From JBNNGK01 sp050268245 (GTDB taxonomy: Bacteria > Pseudomonadota > Gammaproteobacteria > Enterobacterales > Enterobacteriaceae), in assembly GCF_050268245.1 (NCBI RefSeq), contig NZ_JBNNGK010000022.1, positions 1 to 46,893 on the forward strand: DNA of 46,893 bases. Direction: 5' to 3'. Position numbers and translations under genes: made by a program. Below are positions 16,662-24,268 of the stretch, piece by piece. Position 1 is the first letter of the stretch, and each line of letters begins with the position of its first letter. The notes below the pieces were generated by a model. The model searched no databases. It was not told the origin of the DNA and worked only from the letters and a program-made list of their open reading frames with translations.

Positions 16662-17012
16662 AGGTGCGGTTTCCTGCTGCTTCTTGGCTGAAATCAATGC
16701 TGTCGATAGTGCGCGAACCACGGGAAACGGTAATCATCCGTCATGGTATTTTTCATGGGGGAGGAGATGGGAGGATGAGGAAACGACCCAATCGGCTAGA
16801 CGTTCACTAGCAAAGACAAATCTGTGAGCTGGCTGGCAAAAATCGTCCGCCTTTTTTGTGTCTAAGGCCACAGAATAGGGCATAACGTTAGCTGGATCAC
16901 ACTACTCACCCCGAGGGCGTAGAGGGGGGGAGGATGAGCCGCAGCCGCTTTGTCACTCACTATAGCGACGAAATCACTCTCCTTACCGCAGTGCCCACAG
17001 AAGGATTGGACT
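16662..17012. promoter_or_regulatory. Divergent mal control region with MalT boxes and CRP-like sites
   Basis: MalT recognises GGGGA(T/G)GAGG. Rightward matches are GGGGAGGAGA (16758-16767, 9 of 10), GAGGATGAGG (16771-16780, 9 of 10) and GAGGATGAGC (16930-16939, 8 of 10). The last lies about 38 bases before the expected malE start point if TATAGC (16961-16966) is the -10, the spacing known in E. coli. A weaker reverse box with core GGATGA lies at 16732-16741, suitably placed for the leftward operon. CRP-like sites are CGTTAGCTGGATCACA (16886-16901) and TGTGAGCTGGCTGGCA (16823-16838). The region therefore drives both malK-side and malE-side operons under MalT and CRP. Confidence 0.75.
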
Positions 17013-18209
17013 ATGACTCGCAGAATTACCCCTACCGCACGCACCCTGGCGCTGTCTGCATTGACGACGTTGGTGCTGTCCTCTTCCGCATTTGCCAAGA
17101 TCGAAGAGGGCAAACTGGTTATCTGGATCAATGGCGATAAAGGCTATAACGGCCTGGCTGAAGTCGGCAAAAAATTCGAGCAAGATACCGGTATCAAAGT
17201 CACCGTTGAGCATCCAGACAAGTTAGAAGAGAAATATCCGCAGGTCGCCGCAACCGGTGACGGCCCGGACATTATTTTCTGGGCTCACGACCGCTTTGGC
17301 GGTTATGCACAATCTGGCCTACTTGCGGAAATCCACCCTTCTACCGCTTTCCAGGAAAAAATTTACCCGTTCACCTGGGATGCAGTGCGCTATGACGGCA
17401 AGCTGATCGGTTATCCGATCGCGGTTGAAGCGCTGTCGCTGATATACAACAAAGATCTGATCAAACAAGCGCCAAAAACCTGGGAGGAAATCCCGGTACT
17501 GGATAAAGAGCTGCGTGCCAAAGGCAAAAGCGCCATCATGTGGAACCTGCAAGAGCCCTACTTTACCTGGCCGATTGTTGCCGCCGACGGCGGTTATGCC
17601 TTCAAGTTTGAAAATGGTAAGTATGATGTTAAGAACGTCGGCGTCGCGAATGCCGGTTCTCAAGCTGGCTTGCAATTCATCGTCGATCTGGTGAAAAACA
17701 AGCACATTAACGCCGATACCGACTATTCCATTGCTGAAGCTGCGTTCAACAAAGGCCAGACCGCGATGACAATTAATGGTCCGTGGGCCTGGTCCAACAT
17801 CGACAAGAGCAAAATCAATTACGGCGTCACGCTGCTGCCCAGCTTCAACGGCAAGCCGTCCAAAGCGTTTGTTGGCGTGTTGACCGCCGGCATTAACGCC
17901 GCGAGCCCCAATAAAGAACTGGCGACCGAATTTTTGGAAAACTACCTGCTGACCGATCAAGGGCTGACTGACGTTAACAACGATAAACCGTTGGGTGCCG
18001 TGGCACTGAAATCATTCCAGCAGCAGTTAGAGCAGGATCCGAAGATCGCCGCCACCATGCAGAATGCGCAGAATGGCGAAATCATGCCGAATATCCCACA
18101 GATGAGTGCCTTCTGGTATGCCATGCGCAGCGCGGTGATTAACGCCGTCAGTGGTCGTCAGACCGCACAAGCAGCGCTGGATGATGCGCAAACCCGCATC
18201 ACCAAGTAA
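17013..18209 (+). CDS. malE: Maltose/maltodextrin-binding periplasmic protein MalE
   Basis: Periplasmic binding protein that captures maltodextrins and docks on MalFG. The signal peptide ends SSSAFA and the mature protein starts KIEEGKLVIWINGDKGYNGL, as in E. coli MBP. Ligand residues in the clefts (FWAHDRFGGYAQSG, NLQEPYFTWP, INGPWAWSN, FWYAMRSAV) are conserved. 398 residues against 396. ATG 17013 has AGGA seven bases upstream; the frame is open 21 codons further upstream, but those lie over the promoter. First gene of malEFG. Confidence 0.98.
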   Translation: MTRRITPTARTLALSALTTLVLSSSAFAKIEEGKLVIWINGDKGYNGLAEVGKKFEQDTGIKVTVEHPDKLEEKYPQVAATGDGPDIIFWAHDRFGGYAQSGLLAEIHPSTAFQEKIYPFTWDAVRYDGKLIGYPIAVEALSLIYNKDLIKQAPKTWEEIPVLDKELRAKGKSAIMWNLQEPYFTWPIVAADGGYAFKFENGKYDVKNVGVANAGSQAGLQFIVDLVKNKHINADTDYSIAEAAFNKGQTAMTINGPWAWSNIDKSKINYGVTLLPSFNGKPSKAFVGVLTAGINAASPNKELATEFLENYLLTDQGLTDVNNDKPLGAVALKSFQQQLEQDPKIAATMQNAQNGEIMPNIPQMSAFWYAMRSAVINAVSGRQTAQAALDDAQTRITK

Positions 18210-18218
18210 TGCTAGCTA

Positions 18219-18245
18219 TTCCCTCGCCTTTAATCGGGGAGGGAA
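18219..18245 (+). terminator. Partial terminator or attenuating hairpin between malE and malF
   Basis: TTCCCTCGCC, a short loop, then GGGGAGGGAA and TTTATT. The stem is strong (one imperfect pair) and the T tail is short. It is likely a leaky terminator or mRNA 3'-end protector that yields more MalE than MalF, the role played by a REP sequence in E. coli. Confidence 0.65.
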
Positions 18246-18335
18246 TTTATTAAGACATTGAAGGAACGCCCTATGCAATTAGCTCACGCCGGTTCGCCTG
18301 CGTGAAAAAAATCGAAGTGGTGGCAAAGTGAAGGA

Positions 18336-19850
18336 GTGAAATGGCTGTTTATCGGTCTGTTCAGTCTGATCACCTGTTATCTGATTGTATTGATGTATGC
18401 ACAGGGTGAATATTTGTTCGCCATCATGACGCTGATTCTGATCAGCGGCGGGCTGTACGTTTTCGCAAACCGCCGTGCTTATGCCTGGCGCTATGTCTAT
18501 CCCGGTATCGCGGGTATGGGGCTATTCGTCCTGTTCCCATTAATCTGCACCATTGCCATTGCCTTCACCAATTACAGCAGCACCAACCAACTGACGTTTG
18601 AACGCGCGCAGTCGGTGCTCATGCAGCGCCAGTTCCAGACCGGTAATACCTTTAGCTTCAGCATCTATCCGGCAGAGAAACAACAATGGCAATTGCAGCT
18701 GATTCATCCTGACAGCGGTGAGCTGCTGGTTTCCGAACCTTTCAGCTTTGACGACACCGCAGCAAAACAGGTGAAGTTAACGCCAGCCATCAGTGAACCG
18801 AATACTGAACGCGCCACGCTGCGCGCCATCACCCAAAACCGTCAGGCGCTAAGCCAGTTGATCGCCGTACTGCCCGACGGTAATGAATTGCGTATGAGTT
18901 CTCTGCGGCAGTTCTCCGGCACTCAACCGCTGTATACCCTCGCTGACGATGGAAAACGCCTGACGAATAACCAAACTCACATTCAGTATCTTCCCAATCA
19001 AGATAGGGGTTTTTACCAAGCGATCAACGCGGATGGCAGTTGGGCAAAAGAAACGCTTAGCCCAGGTTATACCGTCACCACCGGTTGGAAAAACTTCCTC
19101 CGTGTCTTCCAGGATGAAGGCATCAAAAAACCGTTTATCTCGATTTTTATCTGGACCATTGTGTTCTCCGTGATGACGGTGATTCTGACCGTTGCCGTGG
19201 GTATGGTACTGGCCTGTGTCGTACAGTGGGAGGCGTTGAAAGGCAAAGCCATTTACCGCGTATTGCTGATCCTGCCCTACGCCGTGCCGTCATTCATCTC
19301 GATATTGATTTTTAAAGGCCTGTTCAACCAGAGTTTTGGCGAGATCAACATGATGCTCAGCGCGCTGTTTGGCATCAAACCGGCTTGGTTCAGCGATCCG
19401 ATAACGGCGAAAAGCATGATCCTGATCGTCAATACCTGGCTGGGTTATCCGTACATGATGATCCTGTGTATGGGGTTACTGAAAGCCATCCCTGACGATT
19501 TGTACGAGGCTTCGGCGATGGACGGTGCCAGCCCGATGCAAAACTTCTGCCGTATTACCTTCCCGTTGCTGATCAAACCGCTTACGCCGCTGATGATCGC
19601 CAGTTTTGCCTTTAACTTTAATAACTTTGTACTGATTCAGTTATTGACCAACGGGGGACCAGACATGATCGGCACCACGACGCCGGCGGGCTATACCGAC
19701 CTGTTAGTTAGCTACACCTACCGTATTGCCTTCGAAGGCGGCGGTGGGCAAGACTTCGGTCTGGCCGCCGCTATCGCTACCCTGATCTTCTTGTTGGTGG
19801 GTGCGCTAGCGATTCTGAACCTTAAAGCCAGCAAGATGAACTTCGATTAG
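18336..19850 (+). CDS. malF: Maltose importer membrane subunit MalF, reading frame broken near its start
   Basis: Permease subunit of MalEFGK2: about eight membrane spans, a large periplasmic domain (residues about 70-250 here) that contacts MalE, and the coupling helix EASAMDGASPMQNF that docks in MalK. Similarity to E. coli MalF runs to the C-terminus. The start is a problem. Family-like residues KKSKWWQSEG lie in frame just before the GTG at 18336, and a well-formed start exists at ATG 18273 (AAGGA seven bases before), also in frame. A TGA at 18303-18305 separates them (MQLAHAGSPA then stop). No ATG, GTG or TTG lies between TGA and 18336, and that GTG directly abuts its AAGGAG. Either a point nonsense mutation, a sequence error, or use of the poor GTG. 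Confidence 0.85.
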   Translation: MKWLFIGLFSLITCYLIVLMYAQGEYLFAIMTLILISGGLYVFANRRAYAWRYVYPGIAGMGLFVLFPLICTIAIAFTNYSSTNQLTFERAQSVLMQRQFQTGNTFSFSIYPAEKQQWQLQLIHPDSGELLVSEPFSFDDTAAKQVKLTPAISEPNTERATLRAITQNRQALSQLIAVLPDGNELRMSSLRQFSGTQPLYTLADDGKRLTNNQTHIQYLPNQDRGFYQAINADGSWAKETLSPGYTVTTGWKNFLRVFQDEGIKKPFISIFIWTIVFSVMTVILTVAVGMVLACVVQWEALKGKAIYRVLLILPYAVPSFISILIFKGLFNQSFGEINMMLSALFGIKPAWFSDPITAKSMILIVNTWLGYPYMMILCMGLLKAIPDDLYEASAMDGASPMQNFCRITFPLLIKPLTPLMIASFAFNFNNFVLIQLLTNGGPDMIGTTTPAGYTDLLVSYTYRIAFEGGGGQDFGLAAAIATLIFLLVGALAILNLKASKMNFD

Positions 19851-19861
19851 GGAGAAAAGCA

Positions 19862-20752
19862 ATGGCGATGGTCCAACCTAAATCTCAGCGCATACGTCTG
19901 TTGATGACCCATATTTTGATGCTGAGCTTTATTGCACTCATTATGTTTCCGCTATTGATGGTGGTGGCAATTTCACTGCGCTCCGGTAACTTCGCGACCG
20001 GCAGCCTGATCCCGGATGAGATTTCATTCGAGCACTGGCGGCTGGCGCTGGGGATGAATGTGACGCACGCCGACGGCAGCGTCACACCGCCGCCGTTCCC
20101 GGTGCTGTTGTGGCTATGGAACTCGATCAAAGTCGCCGCTATTACCGCGATCGGCATCGTCACGTTGTCTACCACGTGCGCGTATGCTTTTGCCCGCATG
20201 CGTTTTCGCGGCAAAAGTACGCTGTTGAAAAGCATGCTGATCTTCCAGATGTTCCCCGCCGTGCTGTCATTAGTGGCGCTGTATGCCCTGTTCGACCGTT
20301 TAGGGCAATATCTGCCATTTATTGGCTTGAATACTCACGGTGGGGTGATTTTTGCCTATATGGGCGGGATCGCGCTGCACGTGTGGACCATTAAGGGATA
20401 CTTCGAAACCATCGATAACTCGCTGGAAGAAGCCGCCGCACTGGACGGCGCCAGCCCGTGGCAGGCATTCCGCTTGGTACTGTTGCCGCTGTCGGTGCCG
20501 ATTCTGGCGGTGGTGTTTATTCTGTCGTTTATCGCGGCCATCACCGAAGTTCCGGTTGCCTCATTACTACTGCGCGATGTGAACAGTTACACGCTGGCGG
20601 TCGGTATGCAGCAATATCTCAACCCGCAAAACTATTTATGGGGTGACTTTGCCGCTGCGGCAGTGTTGTCCGCGATTCCGATTACCGCCGTTTTCCTAGT
20701 GGCGCAACGTTGGTTAGTCGGCGGGCTGACGGCGGGCGGAGTGAAAGGATAA
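19862..20752 (+). CDS. malG: Maltose importer membrane subunit MalG
   Basis: Second permease subunit of MalEFGK2. 296 residues, the same as E. coli and similar throughout: six membrane spans, periplasmic loop with ITPPPFPV-like GSVTPPPFPVLLWLWNS, and coupling helix EEAAALDGASPWQAFRLVLLP for MalK. The C-terminus WLVGGLTAGGVKG reaches into the MalK dimer, as in E. coli. It follows malF by 11 bases with GGGAGAAA as ribosome site. Last gene of malEFG. Confidence 0.98.
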   Translation: MAMVQPKSQRIRLLMTHILMLSFIALIMFPLLMVVAISLRSGNFATGSLIPDEISFEHWRLALGMNVTHADGSVTPPPFPVLLWLWNSIKVAAITAIGIVTLSTTCAYAFARMRFRGKSTLLKSMLIFQMFPAVLSLVALYALFDRLGQYLPFIGLNTHGGVIFAYMGGIALHVWTIKGYFETIDNSLEEAAALDGASPWQAFRLVLLPLSVPILAVVFILSFIAAITEVPVASLLLRDVNSYTLAVGMQQYLNPQNYLWGDFAAAAVLSAIPITAVFLVAQRWLVGGLTAGGVKG

Positions 20753-20762
20753 CGATTTATTT

Positions 20763-20841
20763 TATACCCGGCGTCATTCGAGTGGTCTTACGGCATGGGA
20801 TCACAATGCCAACAACGATGCGACTGGAGGATGACGGGTAT
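20763..20841. repeat. Shortened ERIC-like palindrome
   Basis: Bounded by TATACCCGGCGTCATTCGAGT and, inverted, GACTGGAGGATGACGGGTAT. The ends resemble those of the full ERIC element at 4834-4960, but the middle ERIC core is missing and the unit is about 79 bases. It lies directly after malG. Confidence 0.5.
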
Positions 20842-20889
20842 CGGCCACTGCAATGCGTTTGACGTTTTTGTCGTTATGTCTGTGTCTTC

Positions 20890-20916
20890 GGCGGCCCCAG
20901 AGGCCGCCATTTTTAT
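20890..20916 (+). terminator. Terminator of malEFG
   Basis: GGCGGCC, loop CCAGA, GGCCGCC, then ATTTTTAT: a perfect 7-base GC stem with a T run. It sits between malG and the convergent psiE. Confidence 0.88.
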
Positions 20917-20954
20917 CTCCCCTTTGCCATGAATGCCATGCCAGAGGATAAAAT

Positions 20955-21362
20955 TTACTCGCGTTTTAGCCGATCGCTATTCGCCAGAAACAGCGTGACA
21001 ACCAACAACAAGATCGCGCCTGAATAAATCAAGGTATCGATAGGGTTTTTATGATCGACAATAATCAGCCTAATAATGGCGGTAATACCGATATAAATAA
21101 AATAGCGCAGCGGGAAGTGATAACCCGACTCAAAATACTTAACAATCAACGCAATAAATTCGAAATACAAAAAGTAAATCACAATGCCTTCAATCAATAG
21201 ATAGGAAGACGACTCCTCGCTATTAACAAATAACACTTGTGCCAGATGAATGGTTTCTTTTATCAGAAACACCACCAGTATCGCCGCCAGCAAGAGTAAA
21301 CCGACGTTAAGCACCCGTTGCAATCCTTTCGCGATCATAATTGAACGTGATGTTTTTGCCAT
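20955..21362 (-). CDS. psiE: Phosphate-starvation-inducible membrane protein PsiE
   Basis: Inner-membrane protein of unknown biochemical function, induced by phosphate starvation in E. coli. Four hydrophobic segments. The core YFLYFEFIALIVKYFESGYH then FPLRYFIYIGITAIIRLIIV and DHKNPIDTLIYSGAILLLV matches E. coli PsiE closely. 135 residues with ATG 21360-21362 (GGGAG ribosome site); an upstream in-frame start adds 15 residues without homology. It lies after the mal genes, convergent with malG, as in E. coli. I found no convincing Pho box upstream. Confidence 0.93.
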   Translation of the reverse strand: MAKTSRSIMIAKGLQRVLNVGLLLLAAILVVFLIKETIHLAQVLFVNSEESSSYLLIEGIVIYFLYFEFIALIVKYFESGYHFPLRYFIYIGITAIIRLIIVDHKNPIDTLIYSGAILLLVVTLFLANSDRLKRE

Positions 21363-21584
21363 AAAATACTCCCACACTGAAACGTTAAAGTTCATCAATA
21401 TTACCATACCCGCTAAAAGTCCGTTTTTCGTCTAATTATCAGACATTCCTTATGATGCCTGACAGCACCGTTGGGTTATGATCATTATTGGTGATATGTT
21501 TGTTGCAACTTGAAACACGAACTATCATTGTGCGTAACTAATTACATAATCACATAAAACTCAAACATCAAAGGAATCCTTCCT

Positions 21585-23018
21585 ATGCGCGCTAAACTCA
21601 ATGGATTGGTCGCTGCTGGCCTGTTTTCCTGTGCGTTATCCGGCCACGCCAGTGGCTTGATCACCCCTGATAACGATCTGCGTAATGACCTTGCTTGGTT
21701 ATCGGATCGCGGCGTGATTAACGTCAGCCTGTCAACCTGGCCGCTGAGCCAAGAAGAAATCAACTCTGTGATGTCACAGGCCAAGCCAGTAACCAATACC
21801 GAGAAGAACGTGATCGAGCGCGTTCAGCGTCGCGTAGGCGAACTGAAATCTAACATCCGCATTAGTGGCTATGCCTCAACCGACAAACCGGGGACGCCGC
21901 AAGGCTTCGGCCAGAGCGAATACGCCGACGAGCGCTTGACCATCGGCGTTGGCGGCAGTGGTGAATACTGGGATGTCCGTTTACAAGGTGCTGTAGAAGG
22001 CGACCAGCGCGTTAATGACAGCTCTAACTTCAACCTGCAAGGCTCATACGGTGCAGTCAAAATCTGGAACCAATGGCTCTCCTTTGGTGAAGTCTCCCAA
22101 TGGTGGGGGCCTGGCTACGATGGCAGCCTGATCCGTTCCGATGCCGCTCGTCCGGTGACCGGTTTTATGCTGCAACGTGCCGATCAATCGCCGTTTGAAA
22201 CACCGTGGCTATCATGGATTGGCCGCTGGCAATATCAACTAACCGCCGGGCAACTGTCGCAATACTCCGTCGTACCGGATACCAAACTGATTGGCGGTCG
22301 CTTAACTATGATGCCAACTAATTTCATTGAGTTGGGTGCCTCACGGATCATGATGTGGGGGGGAGATGGTCGTCCGCAAAACTGGGGTTCATTTTGGGAT
22401 GCGGTTGCGGGCAACGACAATACAGGCAATCCGAAAAACGATCCGGGCAACCAGTTGGGTGGTTTTGACTTTAAGCTAAAATTGCAGCCGTTAATCGGTT
22501 TACCGGTCAGTTTCTATGGTCAAATCACGGGTGAAGATGAAGCGGGTATGTTGCCATCGCATAATGCCTATCTACTCGGTCTGGAAGGCCATCCTGAATG
22601 GGGGCCAACCACGATTAACTGGCACATTGAAGGTGCCGATACTCGCTCCAATGGTAATGCCAATAATGTGATGTATAACCACTATATCTACCGTGGCGGT
22701 TACTACCAGCAAGGTTACCCATTGGGTCACGCCATGGGCGGCGACGGCCAAATGCTTTCTGGCCGTGTCGAAATGGTACTGGATGATGGCCAGCGCTGGA
22801 GCACACGTTTGGTCTATGCCAAAGTGAACCCGAGAAACCAGAGCATCAATCAGGCCTTCCCGCGTGCAGATACGCTGAAAGGCGTTCAACTGGGATGGGG
22901 CTACAACTTTGACTCTCAGGTAAAATTCGATACCAGCCTGTGGTACACCAACAACAACCACAGCACCGCTGACGACGTCGGTGCCGGTATCAGCGTTGAA
23001 GTTCCTATCAACCTGTAA
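21585..23018 (+). CDS. wzi: Wzi-family outer-membrane protein (capsule surface-attachment type)
   Basis: 477 residues with a signal peptide ending GHASG and a beta-barrel pattern to the terminal SVEVPINL. NDLRNDLAWLSDRGVINVSL and STWPLSQEEINSVMSQAKP closely recall Wzi of Klebsiella and E. coli K30, a lectin in the outer membrane that anchors group 1 capsule. Other typical blocks: SLIRSDAARPVTGFMLQRA, WLSWIGRWQYQLTAGQL, LGASRIMMWGGDGRPQNW. No wza, wzc or glycosyltransferase genes lie nearby, so it is an orphan with its own promoter region and its own terminator. The surface polymer it would hold is unknown. The symbol marks the family only. Confidence 0.85.
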   Translation: MRAKLNGLVAAGLFSCALSGHASGLITPDNDLRNDLAWLSDRGVINVSLSTWPLSQEEINSVMSQAKPVTNTEKNVIERVQRRVGELKSNIRISGYASTDKPGTPQGFGQSEYADERLTIGVGGSGEYWDVRLQGAVEGDQRVNDSSNFNLQGSYGAVKIWNQWLSFGEVSQWWGPGYDGSLIRSDAARPVTGFMLQRADQSPFETPWLSWIGRWQYQLTAGQLSQYSVVPDTKLIGGRLTMMPTNFIELGASRIMMWGGDGRPQNWGSFWDAVAGNDNTGNPKNDPGNQLGGFDFKLKLQPLIGLPVSFYGQITGEDEAGMLPSHNAYLLGLEGHPEWGPTTINWHIEGADTRSNGNANNVMYNHYIYRGGYYQQGYPLGHAMGGDGQMLSGRVEMVLDDGQRWSTRLVYAKVNPRNQSINQAFPRADTLKGVQLGWGYNFDSQVKFDTSLWYTNNNHSTADDVGAGISVEVPINL

Positions 23019-23039
23019 TCCTTAACCCGTCATCGCGTT

Positions 23040-23077
23040 AATGCCAGTCGGTTACGTACTGACTGGCATTTTTATTT
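23040..23077 (+). terminator. Terminator after the Wzi-type gene
   Basis: AATGCCAGTC, an 11-base loop, GACTGGCATT, then TTTATTT: a perfect 10-base stem with a T-rich tail, 20 bases after the stop. Confidence 0.9.
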
Positions 23078-23169
23078 CCTGCCGATATTATTTCGCCCAG
23101 CACATATTCCCCCATCTAATACATTATTCTGAGCTATCTTTTAGCTTTGATGTTAAGAGGGCCTAAAAA

Positions 23170-24183
23170 ATGAAAGCAGCTGTTGTGAATCAAGATCACT
23201 CAATCGGTATTGTAGATAAAAAACTTCGTCCATTAGAACACGGCGAAGCACTGTTGAGCATGGAGTGCTGCGGCGTATGTCACACCGATCTACATGTAAA
23301 AAATGGTGATTTTGGTGATAAGACCGGCGTTATTTTAGGCCATGAAGGCATTGGCGTCGTCAAAGCCGTCGGTCCGGGCGTCAGTTCCTTGAAGGTCGGC
23401 GACCGCGCCAGCGTTGCTTGGTTTTATCAGGGATGTGGACATTGCGAATATTGTAACAGCGGTAATGAAACCCTGTGCCGCGACGTTAAAAATGCCGGTT
23501 ACACCGTAGATGGCGGTATGGCGGAAGAGTGCATCGTCGTGGCGGATTACGCAGTCAAAGTGCCGGACGGCCTTGATTCCGCCGCAGCCAGCAGCATCAC
23601 CTGCGCGGGTGTCACCACCTACAAAGCGGTGAAAATCTCCGGTATTGCGCCAGGGCAGTGGATTGCTATTTACGGCTTGGGTGGCTTGGGCAACCTGGCA
23701 TTGCAATATGCGAAGAACGTCTTTAATGCCAAAGTCGTCGCCATCGATGTGAACGATGAACAACTTAAATTTGCCAGTGAAATGGGCGCAGACCGAGTCA
23801 TTAACTCGTTGCAAGAAGACGCGGCTCAAATCATTCAGGCAGAAATGGGCGGCGCGCATGCGGCTGTCGTTACGGCGGTTGCCAAAGCCGCATTCAACTC
23901 GGCCGTTGACGCCATGCGTGCCGGTGGTCGCATTGTGGCGGTCGGTTTACCGCCGGAGTCCATGAGCCTGAATATTCCGCGTCTGGTACTAGACGGGATT
24001 CAGGTCGTTGGCTCGTTAGTCGGCACCCGTGAGGATTTAAAAGAAGCCTTCCAATTTGCCGCTGAGGGCAAAGTAGTGCCAGCGGTGACTAAACGTCCGG
24101 TAGAAGACATCAACGCCATCTTCCACGAAATGGAGCAAGGCAAGATCAAGGGACGCATGGTGATTGATTTCACCTCCCACTAA
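23170..24183 (+). CDS. adhP: Zinc-dependent alcohol dehydrogenase AdhP
   Basis: Medium-chain NAD-dependent alcohol dehydrogenase oxidising ethanol and similar alcohols, or reducing the aldehydes. The catalytic zinc site is Cys in CCGVCHTDLH, His-Glu in GHEGIG and a later Cys (ITCAG). The structural zinc cysteines are in CGHCEYCNSGNETLC. The Rossmann motif is GLGGLGNLA. 337 residues against 336 in E. coli AdhP, which it matches throughout. AGAGG lies upstream of the ATG. It stands alone between two terminators. Confidence 0.96.
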   Translation: MKAAVVNQDHSIGIVDKKLRPLEHGEALLSMECCGVCHTDLHVKNGDFGDKTGVILGHEGIGVVKAVGPGVSSLKVGDRASVAWFYQGCGHCEYCNSGNETLCRDVKNAGYTVDGGMAEECIVVADYAVKVPDGLDSAAASSITCAGVTTYKAVKISGIAPGQWIAIYGLGGLGNLALQYAKNVFNAKVVAIDVNDEQLKFASEMGADRVINSLQEDAAQIIQAEMGGAHAAVVTAVAKAAFNSAVDAMRAGGRIVAVGLPPESMSLNIPRLVLDGIQVVGSLVGTREDLKEAFQFAAEGKVVPAVTKRPVEDINAIFHEMEQGKIKGRMVIDFTSH

Positions 24184-24199
24184 CGCCGCCTTTGACAAA

Positions 24200-24226
24200 A
24201 AACCCGCTAAAATAGCGGGTTTTTTA
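24200..24226. terminator. Terminator between adhP and pgi
   Basis: AAAACCCGCTA, loop AAA, TAGCGGGTTTTTT: a perfect stem, T-rich on both strands, between the convergent adhP and pgi. Likely bidirectional. Confidence 0.92.
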
Positions 24227-24268
24227 TGCGTCAAATGCCAAGGCAGGATTACGCCTGCTACAGCGTGA

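Noticed and set aside
16950..17012. Upstream in-frame extension of malE by 21 codons
   Set aside because: It overlaps the promoter and the likely start point, lacks a ribosome site and would bury the signal peptide.
21363..21500. Possible Pho box before psiE (CTGTCAG repeats)
   Set aside because: Only one half matched CTGTCA and the second at the 11-base spacing was poor.
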